Below, one piece after another: positions 54,058 to 63,998 of a DNA stretch of 64,000 bases; the first letter of the stretch is position 1; every line of letters begins with the position of its first letter. Made by a program: the position numbers and the translations under genes. The notes beneath the pieces are model-generated. The model was not told the origin of the DNA, searched no databases, and saw only the letters and a program-made list of their open reading frames with translations. The stretch is from DATFFO01 sp963744905 (GTDB lineage: Bacteria; Actinomycetota; Acidimicrobiia; Spongiisociales; ZC4RG35). The stretch spans positions 62,001 to 126,000 of the forward strand of contig CAVUUV010000006.1 in NCBI GenBank assembly GCA_963744905.1, given 5' to 3'.

Positions 54058-56481
54058 CTAGATCTTGGGGGGGCGGAAGCCCGACTTGGCCAGGACGTGG
54101 TCGCGGGACTCGGCCACCATTCTCTTGACCGCCTCCCAGTCGACGTGGAGCAGCTTCCCGTTCCGCTTCATCACCCGCCCGGCGATCAGGACCGTGTCCA
54201 CGTTGCCGGTATCCATCCCCACCACGACGGCGGTGGCAGGGTCGTTGAGCGGGGTGGTATTGATCCGGTCGGTGCGCAACAGGACGAGGTCGGCTTGCTT
54301 GCCGGGGGTCAGAGTCCCCACCTTGTGGTCGAGGCCGTTGGCACGGGCTCCCTCGATGGTGGCGTACTCGAGCACTTCCCTGGTCGAGGCCGGTTCCTTG
54401 CCCCCCTCGGTCGCCTGGGCACGTTGCAGGGCTAGCACCGATCGCATCTGGTTGAACATGTCGGAAGGGACGTTGGTCTCGACGTCGACACTGAGGCTGG
54501 GACGGAGCCCGCGGTTGAGGAACTTCTGAATCGGGGGCATGCCATGGCCCATCATCATCTCCACCGGAGAGGCCAGAGAGACCGTGCCACCGGTGTCGAC
54601 GATCATCTGGATCTCGGTGTCGTTGAGCGTGGTGCAGTGGATGTATGTGGTGTCGGGGCCGAGCAACCCGGCCTCGCCCATCTCCTGCAGCTTGGCATCG
54701 AGGCCGTAGCTGCCCACCCCGACGTGGGCCGTGATCCGGGCCTCGGTCTCCCGGGCCAGCTTCCAGTGATCACGTGACACTTCGAAGTCGGTGAACTCCG
54801 GGCCGGGAGCGGCCAGGGCCAGGGTCACCATCTGATCCTTGGTCGAGAAGTGCTCGGTGGCGGCGCGTACGAACCAGCTGGGCTGACGCTCCTCCCACTT
54901 GCCCCACCAGGGGAATCCGTAGGCGAAAACCGCCCGGAGGCCCGAATCCTTCAACGCCTGGACCACCGCGTCGGTGTGGGCCGGCGAGCCCTGGATGTGC
55001 GACCAGTCGAGGAGGGTGGTTATCCCGGCGTCGATGGCGCCGAGGGCCGAGATCAGGTCCCCGATGTAGGCGTCCTCGGGCCGGAAGGCCGGAGCCAGCT
55101 TGTGGAGCACGAACGAGATGTAGCTCGTCCTCCCCTCCAGGGGGACGTCGGTGCCGATGTTGCGAAGCAGGCCCTCCCAGATGTGACGATGGGTGTCGAC
55201 GAATCCCGGCATCACGATCATCCCCGAGGCGTCGATCAACTCGGCCTCGCCGTTGGCCAGATTGGGCCCCACCGCCACGATCTTGTCGTTTTCGATCAGA
55301 ACGTCGCCGGTGGTGAAGTCCCCCACCTTGCCGTCGAGGCTGAGCACCGTACCGCCCCGGATCAGCTTGCGCCCGGTCGGCGCCACGCTGAAGTCGGTGC
55401 CCTGCGGGTAGAAATCGGGGATGACCGCTGCCTCGCCCTCGGCGCTGCCCAGCACCAGGCGGCGAGCCCGCCGGAAGTTGCGCTTGACCAGCTCCTTCAG
55501 GTCACCGACCTGGAAGAGCAGGATCCCCACCAGGACAAGTACGCCGGCGATCATCGTGCCGTCGGTCGGCGACAGGCCGAGATAGGGCAGAACGGTGAGG
55601 ATCAGAGCGAGGAGAAGGGACGCCACCGTTCCGCCGACGAAAGTCGCCCGGCCACCGGCCAGAGATGCCCCTCCCAGAACCGCGGCAGTGATGCTGTTGA
55701 GGGCGAACGTGGAGCCGATCTGGGCGTTGCCGATCGGGGATCGCGCCATGACGAAGAAGGCGGCCACCGCGGCCAGAACCGCTGAGAGAAGGAGAGCCCG
55801 GACCCGTACCCAGTTGGTTCTGATCCCGCCCCGCTTGGCTGATCTCTCGTCGAAGCCCACCGCTCTGAGCGCCAGGCCGGACCCGGAGGCGTGAAGCCAC
55901 AGGTCCAGGAGGCAGGCGCCCAGAACGACCACATGAAGGCGACCGGGACCGGCCCCGACGCTCGCTTTGAGCACGGACACCAGATTGGGGCTGATGATCC
56001 CCTGAGCGGTGGGGCTCATCGTCAAGGCCACCCCGTCGAGGATGCTCATCGTGGCCAAGGTGGCGATGATGGACGGAATCTTGACGCCCCGGATCAGCCC
56101 GGCATTGAACAGGCCGAGGCCGACTCCACACAGCAGGACGGCCCCCGTTCCCGGCAGGATCGTGACGGTGGTCGCTTCGGCGCCCATGAGGAAGGAAGCG
56201 ACGACCACCCCCAGGCTGATCATGGCCCCCACGGAGAGGTCGAGGTAGCCCACGAGAATGGCGTGGGTCTGACCGATGGTGGCGATGATCAGCGGGATCG
56301 CCAGGATCAGGATCTGGGAGATGTTCGTGGCGTTGATGAAGCCCGGGAACCGGGAGTCGGTGTACCAGAGCAACCCCGCCAACAGGAGAATCTGGAGCGC
56401 AACCGGCATCCATAGCCTGACCTTGATGACCTTGCGCCACTTGTTCTTGTCGCGGGCGTTCCGCAGCACCTTGCGGACCAC
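54058..56481 (-). CDS. RbsC-type ABC permease fused to cytosolic amidohydrolase
   Basis: The protein has 807 residues in one unbroken frame from GTG 56481. Residues 1-335 are a BPD_transp_2 permease with about nine helices, including IGQTHAILVGYLDLSVGAMI and VLGGASLAGGRATFVGGTV. A charged linker (about 336-370) leads to an amidohydrolase. Its metal and catalytic residues are His431 and His433 (VDTHRHIW), His586 (TAHVG), His615 (YIHC) and Asp666 (SVDVETN). The hydrolase should face the cytosol at the channel exit. I see no good internal start; GTG within SVAPTGRK lacks a ribosome site. It is the last gene of the import operon. Confidence 0.85.
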   Translation of the reverse strand: MVRKVLRNARDKNKWRKVIKVRLWMPVALQILLLAGLLWYTDSRFPGFINATNISQILILAIPLIIATIGQTHAILVGYLDLSVGAMISLGVVVASFLMGAEATTVTILPGTGAVLLCGVGLGLFNAGLIRGVKIPSIIATLATMSILDGVALTMSPTAQGIISPNLVSVLKASVGAGPGRLHVVVLGACLLDLWLHASGSGLALRAVGFDERSAKRGGIRTNWVRVRALLLSAVLAAVAAFFVMARSPIGNAQIGSTFALNSITAAVLGGASLAGGRATFVGGTVASLLLALILTVLPYLGLSPTDGTMIAGVLVLVGILLFQVGDLKELVKRNFRRARRLVLGSAEGEAAVIPDFYPQGTDFSVAPTGRKLIRGGTVLSLDGKVGDFTTGDVLIENDKIVAVGPNLANGEAELIDASGMIVMPGFVDTHRHIWEGLLRNIGTDVPLEGRTSYISFVLHKLAPAFRPEDAYIGDLISALGAIDAGITTLLDWSHIQGSPAHTDAVVQALKDSGLRAVFAYGFPWWGKWEERQPSWFVRAATEHFSTKDQMVTLALAAPGPEFTDFEVSRDHWKLARETEARITAHVGVGSYGLDAKLQEMGEAGLLGPDTTYIHCTTLNDTEIQMIVDTGGTVSLASPVEMMMGHGMPPIQKFLNRGLRPSLSVDVETNVPSDMFNQMRSVLALQRAQATEGGKEPASTREVLEYATIEGARANGLDHKVGTLTPGKQADLVLLRTDRINTTPLNDPATAVVVGMDTGNVDTVLIAGRVMKRNGKLLHVDWEAVKRMVAESRDHVLAKSGFRPPKI

Positions 56482-56508
56482 CTGCGCGTGCCGCGTCGAC
56501 CCTGGTGG

Positions 56509-58101
56509 TCACGACGATTCCTTCGTCGGGGACTTGGGCATGGCCACGCCCAACGGCGACCTACCTGCCTTCGACAACCCGGGGCCTCTCACGATGGCCT
56601 CGGTGATGCGCCGCTCCTCGAGCTCATCACCGGGTATCTCCTCGATGATGGTGCCCCGGGACATGACCAGCACTCGATCGCAGAGGCCGGACAGCTCGAT
56701 GGGGTCACTCGACTTCACGAGGACGGCGGCCCCGGCGGCGCTTCGAGCTCGCAGCGCCTTGTAGATGTCGAAGCGGGAGCCGACGTCGACGCCCTGGGTG
56801 GGCTCGTAGGCGAGAATCACGGGTGGTTCTCTCAGAAAGGTGCGGGCTACCGCCACCTTCTGTTGGTTGCCGCCGGACAGGAACTCGACCGGTTGCTCCA
56901 GCGATGGCGTTCGTATCTCGAGGCGGTCAACGAGAGTGGCCACCGACCTGCGCTCAGAGCCTCGCCTAAGGAAGCCGAGGAACCCGAAGCGACGAAGCGA
57001 CTGAATGGTTGCGTTGACCCTGACCCCCAGCACGCCCATCAGAGCCTCGTGCTTGCGATCCCCGGGGAGGAGCATTACGCCGGAGCGGACCGCTTCGTGA
57101 GAAGAAATCAGAGTGAGCTGCTTGCCCTCGCACGTGACCCGTCCTGCTCGGGGGGGAACCCGGCCAGCCAGGCAGTCGAAGAGCTGAGGTTGGCCGTTCC
57201 CCTCGGCCCCGGCGATCCCCACGATCTCTCCGGCTTCGAGCGTGAAGCTGACCGGGCCGAAAGACTGACCTTGAAGACCGTCGACCACCAGAACATCGTG
57301 TTCCTCACCCGATGTCGGGCTTGGAGATGGAAAAGCCGCCTCGAAGGGACGGCCGACGATCAACTCCACCAACTCCGCCTCGGTCGAAGCGCGTGCGTCG
57401 AAGGTGCCCTGATTACGGCCATCCCTGAGCACGGTGATCCGATCCGCGATCTCCAGGACCTCCGGCAGGCGATGGCTCACGTATACGACTCCCACACCGC
57501 GATCGCGGCAGGCAACAATGGTGCGGTGTAGGGCCTCTACCTCGTCGGGGCCCAAGGCGGTGGTGGGCTCGTCGAGGAGCAGCACCTTAGGATTGGTAGC
57601 CAACGCCTTCGCCACCTCGAAGAGCTGGCGTTCGGCCAGGGTGAGGAACCCGGCCGGAGCGTCAGGGAACAGCTCCAGGTCTAGATCGAACTCGGTGAGG
57701 ACCTTTCGCGCCCACTTCTTGCGACGCCAGAAGGGAGGGCGCTCGTCGGGGGGTGCGGCCAGATAGAGGTTGTTCTTGACCGGCTCGGCCTGCACCAGAG
57801 AAGTGTCCTGATAGGCCATGGCCAGGCCCAGCTTGCGTGCCAGGGCCGGCGAGTCGCGGTCGAGGGGTTCGCCCCCGATCCGGATCGTGCCCAGATCGGG
57901 GTCCACGAACCCGCTGGCGATCCCGAGGAGGGTCGATTTGCCCGAACCGTTCTCGCCCACCAGAGCGTGGACCTCACCGGCACGGCAGTCGAAGCTGACA
58001 CCAGTCAGCGCCCGCACTGCCCCGAACTGCCGGGAGACTCCTTCTAGCTCGAGGACGACATCGCCGGTCGTCGACCCTCCTTCAGGATCGCTGCTGATCA
58101 T
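56509..58101 (-). CDS. RbsA/nucleoside-type ABC transporter ATP-binding protein, double domain
   Basis: The protein has 530 residues. The first ATPase has Walker A GENGSGKST, a variant signature LTLAERQLFEVAKAL, and Walker B LLLDEPTTALGP. The second has a degenerate Walker A, AGAEGNGQPQLFDC, and a full signature LSGGNQQKVAVA. The EGNGQ form of the second site recalls nucleoside transporter ATPases (YufO/BmpE-like). It should drive the two RbsC-type permeases of the operon. ATG 58101 overlaps the binding protein stop. Confidence 0.9.
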   Translation of the reverse strand: MISSDPEGGSTTGDVVLELEGVSRQFGAVRALTGVSFDCRAGEVHALVGENGSGKSTLLGIASGFVDPDLGTIRIGGEPLDRDSPALARKLGLAMAYQDTSLVQAEPVKNNLYLAAPPDERPPFWRRKKWARKVLTEFDLDLELFPDAPAGFLTLAERQLFEVAKALATNPKVLLLDEPTTALGPDEVEALHRTIVACRDRGVGVVYVSHRLPEVLEIADRITVLRDGRNQGTFDARASTEAELVELIVGRPFEAAFPSPSPTSGEEHDVLVVDGLQGQSFGPVSFTLEAGEIVGIAGAEGNGQPQLFDCLAGRVPPRAGRVTCEGKQLTLISSHEAVRSGVMLLPGDRKHEALMGVLGVRVNATIQSLRRFGFLGFLRRGSERRSVATLVDRLEIRTPSLEQPVEFLSGGNQQKVAVARTFLREPPVILAYEPTQGVDVGSRFDIYKALRARSAAGAAVLVKSSDPIELSGLCDRVLVMSRGTIIEEIPGDELEERRITEAIVRGPGLSKAGRSPLGVAMPKSPTKESS

Positions 58102-59493
58102 CCGCCGCTGAACATCAACTGGAGGACGTTGTCGGGAACCAGTGAGGTCCCGGACACAACCGGATTCACCCGATCCGGATTGCAGTCCGACGTCGTTACC
58201 TTGCGCATCACGTGGGGCACGACCACCTCTGCGGGGATCGTCGCCCCCTTGAGAGACATCATGGCTGCCGTGACGCCGACCCGCGACTGGAAGTTGCCAC
58301 CAGCCGAGTAGTAGATGTTATACGTCGGCTCGTCGCGCTGTGCCCAGTCGCAGAACAGGCTCTGCTCGTCGGTGCGCAACGCCACGGTCAGATCCTTGAC
58401 CGGGATGTTCAGCTCGTCATAGACCTGAAGAGCGGTCAGGAACCCGTCCGCATACTCGTATGCCCATCCTCTGATGTCGGGATCGTTGGTGAGCAGGGGA
58501 CGTACCACATCCGGGATGATCGGGTTGTACCAGCTCGTGTCGCCGGTAGTGCTGTTCTCGTTGAGTGGCGGGTTCACCAGCGTGAGAGAGTCGTTCAATG
58601 CCGCAATCTCACAACGCTGCCAACCCAGCGACAGGGCGTTGCCGGGCGTGCCACCCAGGGTGGCCACCTTGCCCGTGCCGACGCCGATCATTCAGCACCT
58701 GAGCGAAGCTCTTGCCCAATGCGCATAGGTCCTCGCCAACCACGGTCAGGTAGTCCTGTCCGGGAGTGAGTGCGCCCTCCTGATCAGGAAGACCAACCCA
58801 GCCCGCCGAGAACGGAACGTAAGGAATGTCCGCCGCATTGGCTTCGAGTATGGCGTCGGCGATCGCAACACCTTGGTCGGGATAGCCGACGATGAAGTCG
58901 ACGCCGCGCTGTATCAGGAACCTGATGTCATTGGCCGCCACGGAGGGGTCCGGATCGAAGTTGGCTGCCCGAGAGACGATGGTGCCGATCTCGGGATAGG
59001 TGAGCGCCTGGAGGACCGCCTCCATGTGACTCACCGAGCGCCACACGTTCACGTCGTTTCCGCCGCCGTCGGCATAGCCCATGACGAGGTCGCCACCGGT
59101 ACCGGTGTCGCACTCCTGATTGGCCCAGCACTCCATCGCCTTATCGATCGTGGCCTGATCCAGATCCTGGTGAGCGCGAGCGATGGAAGCCAGGATGATG
59201 TTCCAACTGGCCTCATCGGACGGCTGCACCGGGCCCAATGCCTTGTCAACCAACGTCATATCGACCGCGGATGGGTCCTCGTCGTATTGGGCCAGCGGAT
59301 TCGAGGCGGCCGTGGTCTCGGTCATGGCGGTGGTCTCGGTCATGGCCGTGGTCTCGGTCATGGCCGTGGTCTCGGTCATGGCACTGGTCGTGGACGGCGC
59401 CGCCGTGGTGGTGGTCTCACCGCTTTGCGAGCCACATGCCGCGGCCAACAAGGCCAAGATGGCCACCAAACCGATGATCTTCAGTCTTTTCAT
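58098..59493 (-). CDS. sugar/nucleoside-type ABC substrate-binding lipoprotein (one-base frameshift)
   Basis: ATG 59493 follows a GAGAAGGAT ribosome site. The lipobox LLAAAC precedes a linker with a four-fold 6-residue repeat TAMTET. The periplasmic_binding_4 domain follows: NIILASIARAHQDLDQATI, then RGVDFIVGYPDQGVAIADAILE (in pieces) and VPFSAGW. Between about 58683 and 58700 one extra base breaks the frame. The +1 frame continues GTGKVATLGGTPGNAL to the stop at 58098. Repaired length is about 464 residues. It delivers the unknown ligand to the two permeases. Confidence 0.87.
59311..59382. repeat. four 18-bp tandem units in lipoprotein linker
   Basis: Units of CGTGGTCTCGGTCATGGC (one with a single change) encode the repeated Thr/Glu/Met linker of the binding protein. 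Length variation between strains is likely. Confidence 0.88.
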
Positions 59494-59575
59494 ATCCTTC
59501 TCCTGTGGGCTCTTCAGCCCCGTTGCTTCCTTCCTCCGATGAATTTCGCCCGTCGGGGTCGTGGGATCTCCTTTC

Positions 59576-60628
59576 TCAACCATTCCCACGGGTTGAGTCG
59601 TCGATCTCGTTTCCTCCGGAACGTCGCGATCCTCTTCGCTCGCGGAGGACTTGCTCCACGCCTTTGATGATCCGATCGCCCGAAACCAGCATTCCCCCGA
59701 TGATGACCAGACCAAAGACCACGAATTGGAGAGATGTCGGCAGCCCCATCGTCCTCATGGTCTGGTCGAGCCCGGTGAGGAAGAAGGCGGCGGCAAACGT
59801 TGACAGAGGACTGGCCAGACCACCGGTGAGAGAGGCCCCTCCAATCACCACGGCGGCGATGGGTCCCAGGAGATACTGGGTCGCCACGGCCACTCCAGGC
59901 GTCCGGATAAGACCCGCCAAAGCTGCGCCTGCGACGGCGTAGAGAACCGCTGCGACCACATAGGCCAAGATCTGGTTGAGGTTGACCCGGACACCAACGA
60001 TGCTGGAGGCCACCGGGTTGGCGCCGACCACCTGGAATTTCCTACCCGCCGCCGTGTACCTGAACCCGAGAACGAGGACGACGGTGAGCACCACACCGAT
60101 CCAGAAGATGGGGCTGACGCCAAAGATGCGGGTGGTGGTCCAAGTCGACCAGCCGGTGGGCACCGCGCTCTGCACGGGGAAGGACCTGCCGTAGCGATTG
60201 AGGACCCCAACCACGACCTGGCCCACTGCCAGAGTGACAATGAGAGCATTCAGCTTGAGGCCCCCGATCAGGAGCCCGTTGACCAACCCGATCAGAGCCG
60301 CCGCCCCCATGGCTGTGAGAAGGGCGACGCCGATACGACCGTCGGTCTGCTGGCCGACCCCGACCATGATCACCGCCGCCAGCGTCAGAGTGCCGGGCAC
60401 GCTGAGATCGATCCCGCCGGTCATGATGACGAGCATCTGTCCCAGAGCGGTGATACCCAACAACGCTCCGAAAGGGGCGATGGCGGCCAGAGCCACGCTG
60501 CCCAGGGCGGCCGGAGCCCAGATAGAGGCCACGATCACCAACAGGACCAGAGCCAGGTATACCGGCAGGTAACGCGAGGCCACCACGAACGAGGTGAGGG
60601 CGGAAGACGGCGCCCGGGCAGTGGTCAA
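59576..60628 (-). CDS. RbsC-type ABC transporter permease
   Basis: The protein has 350 residues from TTG 60628, which overlaps the amidohydrolase stop. It has about nine helices, with the family motif MTGGIDLSVPGTLTLAAV and later VVIGGASLTGGLASPLSTF. It should pair with the permease half of the fusion protein as a heterodimeric channel, the arrangement used by nucleoside importers. An 82-base gap separates it from the binding protein gene. Confidence 0.9.
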   Translation of the reverse strand: MTTARAPSSALTSFVVASRYLPVYLALVLLVIVASIWAPAALGSVALAAIAPFGALLGITALGQMLVIMTGGIDLSVPGTLTLAAVIMVGVGQQTDGRIGVALLTAMGAAALIGLVNGLLIGGLKLNALIVTLAVGQVVVGVLNRYGRSFPVQSAVPTGWSTWTTTRIFGVSPIFWIGVVLTVVLVLGFRYTAAGRKFQVVGANPVASSIVGVRVNLNQILAYVVAAVLYAVAGAALAGLIRTPGVAVATQYLLGPIAAVVIGGASLTGGLASPLSTFAAAFFLTGLDQTMRTMGLPTSLQFVVFGLVIIGGMLVSGDRIIKGVEQVLRERRGSRRSGGNEIDDSTRGNG

Positions 60629-61962
60629 CCCGATCCTCCCGTCGCCGCCTCGACCAGGAGGCCGGAGGCCAGACCGACCTTGCGCTGGGCGGCGAGAGCC
60701 AGATCTCGGGCCCGACCCACATCGGCAGACAGGGCCCCGTTCGAGACCAGCGTCCGGCCCTCTACCAGCACCCAGTCGATGTTGGACGTGTCCATGCCCC
60801 AGACCACCGCCCCGATCGGGTCGTTGATGGGATAGATGTTGGGACGATCGGTGCGGAGAAGGATGATGTCGGCCTTCTTTCCCGGCTCCAGGGACCCGGT
60901 TACCTGCTCCAGGCCCGCCACACGGGCACCATCGCTGGTGGCGTAACGGATCACCTCCCGGGTGGTGAGCAGGTTGGGCAACCCGCCCTTACCGGCCAGC
61001 TTGCGATCGAAGTAAGTGGCGTGTTGGAGGGCGATCGTCTCCCGCATCGGGCCGAACATGTCACCGGGAGCGACCCGCTCGTCGTCGATGCCCAGCCCGG
61101 GGCGAATGTCGCGATCCAGCAGTCTCTGGACCAAGGGCGATCCCGAGCCTCGAGCCATCTCGCTGGAAGGCGCAAGCGAAACGGAGGCGCCCGACGATGC
61201 GATGGAGTCGAAGTCGGCCTCGTCGAGATGCAGGCAATGGACGAGTGTGACATCGGGACCAAGGAGGCCTTTCTGAGCCAGGTCCGACACCACACCGTTC
61301 TGGGACGGATCCGACCCGGCGTGGGCATGGATCCTGAGTCCCAGCTCCCTCGCCTGGGCCCATTCTCCCGCCACCCGGTCGAGCTCGAGCCGAAGGGGCT
61401 CGGCCACCCCGGCAGCGATGCCAACCGGGCCGTCGCCTGATCCATGACCGGCCAGCACCGCCCTGAGAGCGGCGGCGTGGCCCTCGGGCCTTGCCGACCA
61501 TTCCGGCCCGGCGGAAACGAACACCGTCCTCAGGCCGGCGTCGGCGTGGGCCTGGAGGGCAGCCTCGGCGTATTCGGCGCCGGGGGGAATGTCGGCCCAA
61601 TCCACAACGGTGGTGATCCCCGACTCGACGGCTCCCAGCAGGCCGATCAGGGTGGAGGCGTACACGTCATCGGGCTGGAAATGGGGCCCGTAGACCGTGG
61701 GCGACATGGGGGCCCCGCCGGCGCTCCCCGACTCGCCCAGATGCTTGAACAGCGACTTCCAGACGTGACGATGCGTGTCGACGAACCCGGGCATGACGAT
61801 GCAATCAGTCGCCTCGATTACCTCGGCCCCTCGGGCCCGAAGGCGGGGGCCGATCTCCGCCACCCGATCATCCTCGATCAGCACGTCGGCCTCGGTGTAA
61901 TTGGGCGTTCGCGCCCCCAGGGTGAGGACGCAGCCGCCGCGGATGAGTCTCCTGGAACTCAC
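60625..61962 (-). CDS. amidohydrolase family protein, paralogue of the fused hydrolase
   Basis: The protein has 445 residues from GTG 61962. The composite metal and catalytic residues are His64 and His66 (VDTHRHVW), His214 (HAHAG), His242 (LVHCLHL) and Asp293 or 294 (GIDDERV). It shares VDTHRH-x-W and the closing GMDTSN pattern with the fused hydrolase, so the two are related but differ in the GIDDER/SVDVET site. The family includes deaminases of purine-like and triazine rings. It overlaps E1 beta at its start. Confidence 0.9.
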   Translation of the reverse strand: MSSRRLIRGGCVLTLGARTPNYTEADVLIEDDRVAEIGPRLRARGAEVIEATDCIVMPGFVDTHRHVWKSLFKHLGESGSAGGAPMSPTVYGPHFQPDDVYASTLIGLLGAVESGITTVVDWADIPPGAEYAEAALQAHADAGLRTVFVSAGPEWSARPEGHAAALRAVLAGHGSGDGPVGIAAGVAEPLRLELDRVAGEWAQARELGLRIHAHAGSDPSQNGVVSDLAQKGLLGPDVTLVHCLHLDEADFDSIASSGASVSLAPSSEMARGSGSPLVQRLLDRDIRPGLGIDDERVAPGDMFGPMRETIALQHATYFDRKLAGKGGLPNLLTTREVIRYATSDGARVAGLEQVTGSLEPGKKADIILLRTDRPNIYPINDPIGAVVWGMDTSNIDWVLVEGRTLVSNGALSADVGRARDLALAAQRKVGLASGLLVEAATGGSG

Positions 61963-62948
61963 TACCCGTTCCCCGGGTCGAGTGACTTGAGCACCGTCTC
62001 GTAGATTCGATCTGCCGAGGGGATGGCCAGGTCCTCCAACGCAGCCGCGGCCGGAAGGGGGATGTGGGGGGTGGTGATGCGGATGCTGGGCCCGTCCAGG
62101 TCCCAGAAGGCCTCCTCGCCCACGATCGAGACGACTTCGGCTCCCCAACCACACAGCCTGGGGTTCTCCTCGACCGTGAAGAGCCGCCCCGTCTTGGAGA
62201 CCGATTCGAGGATGGTGCGGGTGTCGAGAGGGACCAGGGAGCGCACGTCGATCACCTCGGCCGACACCCCGGCGATCTCCAGCTGCTCCGCGGCCTCCAG
62301 GGCCCTGGGGACCATGAGCGCCAGGGCGGCGATGGTGGCGTCGGTGCCTTCTCGCACCACCCGCGCCATTCCCAGCTCGTCCACCACCTCGCCTTCGGGT
62401 ACCTCGCCCCTGGTGGCCATCAGCGACTTGTGCTCGAAGAACACGACCGGGTCGGGGTCGCGCACGGAGGCGGCCAGCAAGCCGACCACGTCTGCCGGCG
62501 TGGAGGGGGCGACGACTTTCAGGCCGGGGATCATCATGCACCAGTTCTCGACGCTCTGAGAGTGCTGGGCACCGAAGCGGGAGCCGCCGCCGTTGGCGGT
62601 GCGCACCACGAGGGGAAAGCTGACCTGGCCGTTGGTCATGTAACGGCTCTTGGCGATCTCGTTGGCCACCATGTCGAAGCACACCGCCAGGAAGTCCGAG
62701 AACATGATCTCGGCGATGGCGGGGATGCCGGTCATGGCCACACCCATGGCCGCCCCGACGATGGCCTGCTCGGATATGGGGGTGTCACGCACCCGGTCGG
62801 GCCCGAACTCGTCCAGCAGGCCGACGGTGGTCTTGAACACCCCACCGGCGGCGGCGATGTCCTCGCCCAGCATGACCAGAGCGGGATCGCGCCGCATCTC
62901 CTGAGCGATGCCGTAGGCGACTGCCTCCCGATAGCTCAGTTCCGCCAT
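61962..62948 (-). CDS. thiamine-diphosphate dehydrogenase E1 component subunit beta
   Basis: The protein has 328 residues. It starts LSYREAVAYGIAQEMRRDP and contains VMLGEDIAAAGGVFKTT, EIMFSDFLAVCFDM, and later VEENPRLCGWGAEVV. This is the beta chain of pyruvate, branched-chain or acetoin dehydrogenase E1. It overlaps the alpha gene by 13 bases. No E2 or E3 gene is in view, since an amidohydrolase follows instead. Confidence 0.93.
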   Translation of the reverse strand: MAELSYREAVAYGIAQEMRRDPALVMLGEDIAAAGGVFKTTVGLLDEFGPDRVRDTPISEQAIVGAAMGVAMTGIPAIAEIMFSDFLAVCFDMVANEIAKSRYMTNGQVSFPLVVRTANGGGSRFGAQHSQSVENWCMMIPGLKVVAPSTPADVVGLLAASVRDPDPVVFFEHKSLMATRGEVPEGEVVDELGMARVVREGTDATIAALALMVPRALEAAEQLEIAGVSAEVIDVRSLVPLDTRTILESVSKTGRLFTVEENPRLCGWGAEVVSIVGEEAFWDLDGPSIRITTPHIPLPAAAALEDLAIPSADRIYETVLKSLDPGNG

Positions 62949-63998
62949 CGCGACCCTCCATCGGCATACACCTCGGTCAACAGGGCGTCCTCTACCGGAT
63001 GGCGTCCGGCCTTGGCGAACTCGGTGGCCGCATCGACGGCTGCAGCTACCTCTCTCTCGATGACGCTGAGCCGATCCTCGGCCACCCCCAGGCTGAGAAG
63101 CCGGGCGTGGTAGACGGGTATCGGATCACGGTTGAGCCAGGCCTCGACCTCGGCCTTGGGCCGGTACTTGGCCGGATCCGCCCGGGAGTGACCCCCCGAC
63201 CGGTAGGTGAGTGCTTCGATCAACATCGGGCCTTCTCCGGCCCGGGCCCTGGCCAGGGCCTCCCGGGCGGTCAGGTAGACGGCATCGGGGTCGTTCCCAT
63301 CGATGACGACCGGCTCCAGGCCATAGGAGCCGGCCCGGCCGGCGGCCGGATGATCGACGGCGGTGATCAGGTCGATCGGCGTGTACTCCATGTAGAGGTT
63401 GTTCTCGCACACGAAGACCACCCCCAGATTCCAGATCTTGGCCATATTGAGGGCCTCGTGGAATGCCCCGATGTTGGTGGTCCCGTCGCCGAAGAAGACA
63501 CACCGCCACCTGACCCGAGCCCCGCATCTGAGCCGACCAGGCAGCGCCGTTGGCGACACACAGATGGGCACCAACGATGGCGTAGGAACCCATCATCCCC
63601 CGGGAGGCATCGGTCAGGTGCATCGACCCGCCCTTGCCCCCAAGAACACCGTTCTCCCTCCCCAGTAGCTCAGCCATGGCCGGCCCCAGCTCCATGCCCC
63701 GGGCCAGGGCATGGGCGTGTCCCCGATAGGTGGCGAAGGTGTAGTCGTCGGGCCGCAAGGCGGCACCGAATCCGGTAGCCACCGCCTCCATCCCCAACGA
63801 CAGATGCGAAGTGCCCTTGACCAGGTTCTGCATGAACAGGTCGTAGGCCCGCTTCTCGAACTGGCGCAGCTCCTGCAGCTTGCGATACATGTCCAGACGC
63901 AACCCCAGGTCGATGTCGGCCCCGACCAGCGAGTGGTCCACCTCGTCGGGCAGTCGGGGCCGGCGCAGGGCGTAGTCGTAAAGGCCGTCAGTAGGCAT
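62936..63998 (-). CDS. thiamine-diphosphate dehydrogenase E1 component subunit alpha (one-base frameshift)
   Basis: ATG 63998 opens an AcoA/PdhA-type alpha chain with YRGHAHALARG, LGGKGGSMHLTD, and GSYAIVGAHL. At about 63498-63503 one extra base shifts the frame. The +1 frame resumes at FFGDGTTNIGAFHEALNMA (ThDP motif) and runs to 62936. Repaired length is 353 residues. GGKGGSMH is common to acetoin and pyruvate dehydrogenase alpha chains, so the acceptor acid cannot be assigned. It is the first gene visible in the operon. Confidence 0.9.

Noticed and set aside
59311..59382. Regular 18-bp repeats that could be mistaken for a CRISPR-like array
   Set aside because: The units are contiguous without spacers and encode the Thr/Met/Glu linker of a lipoprotein.
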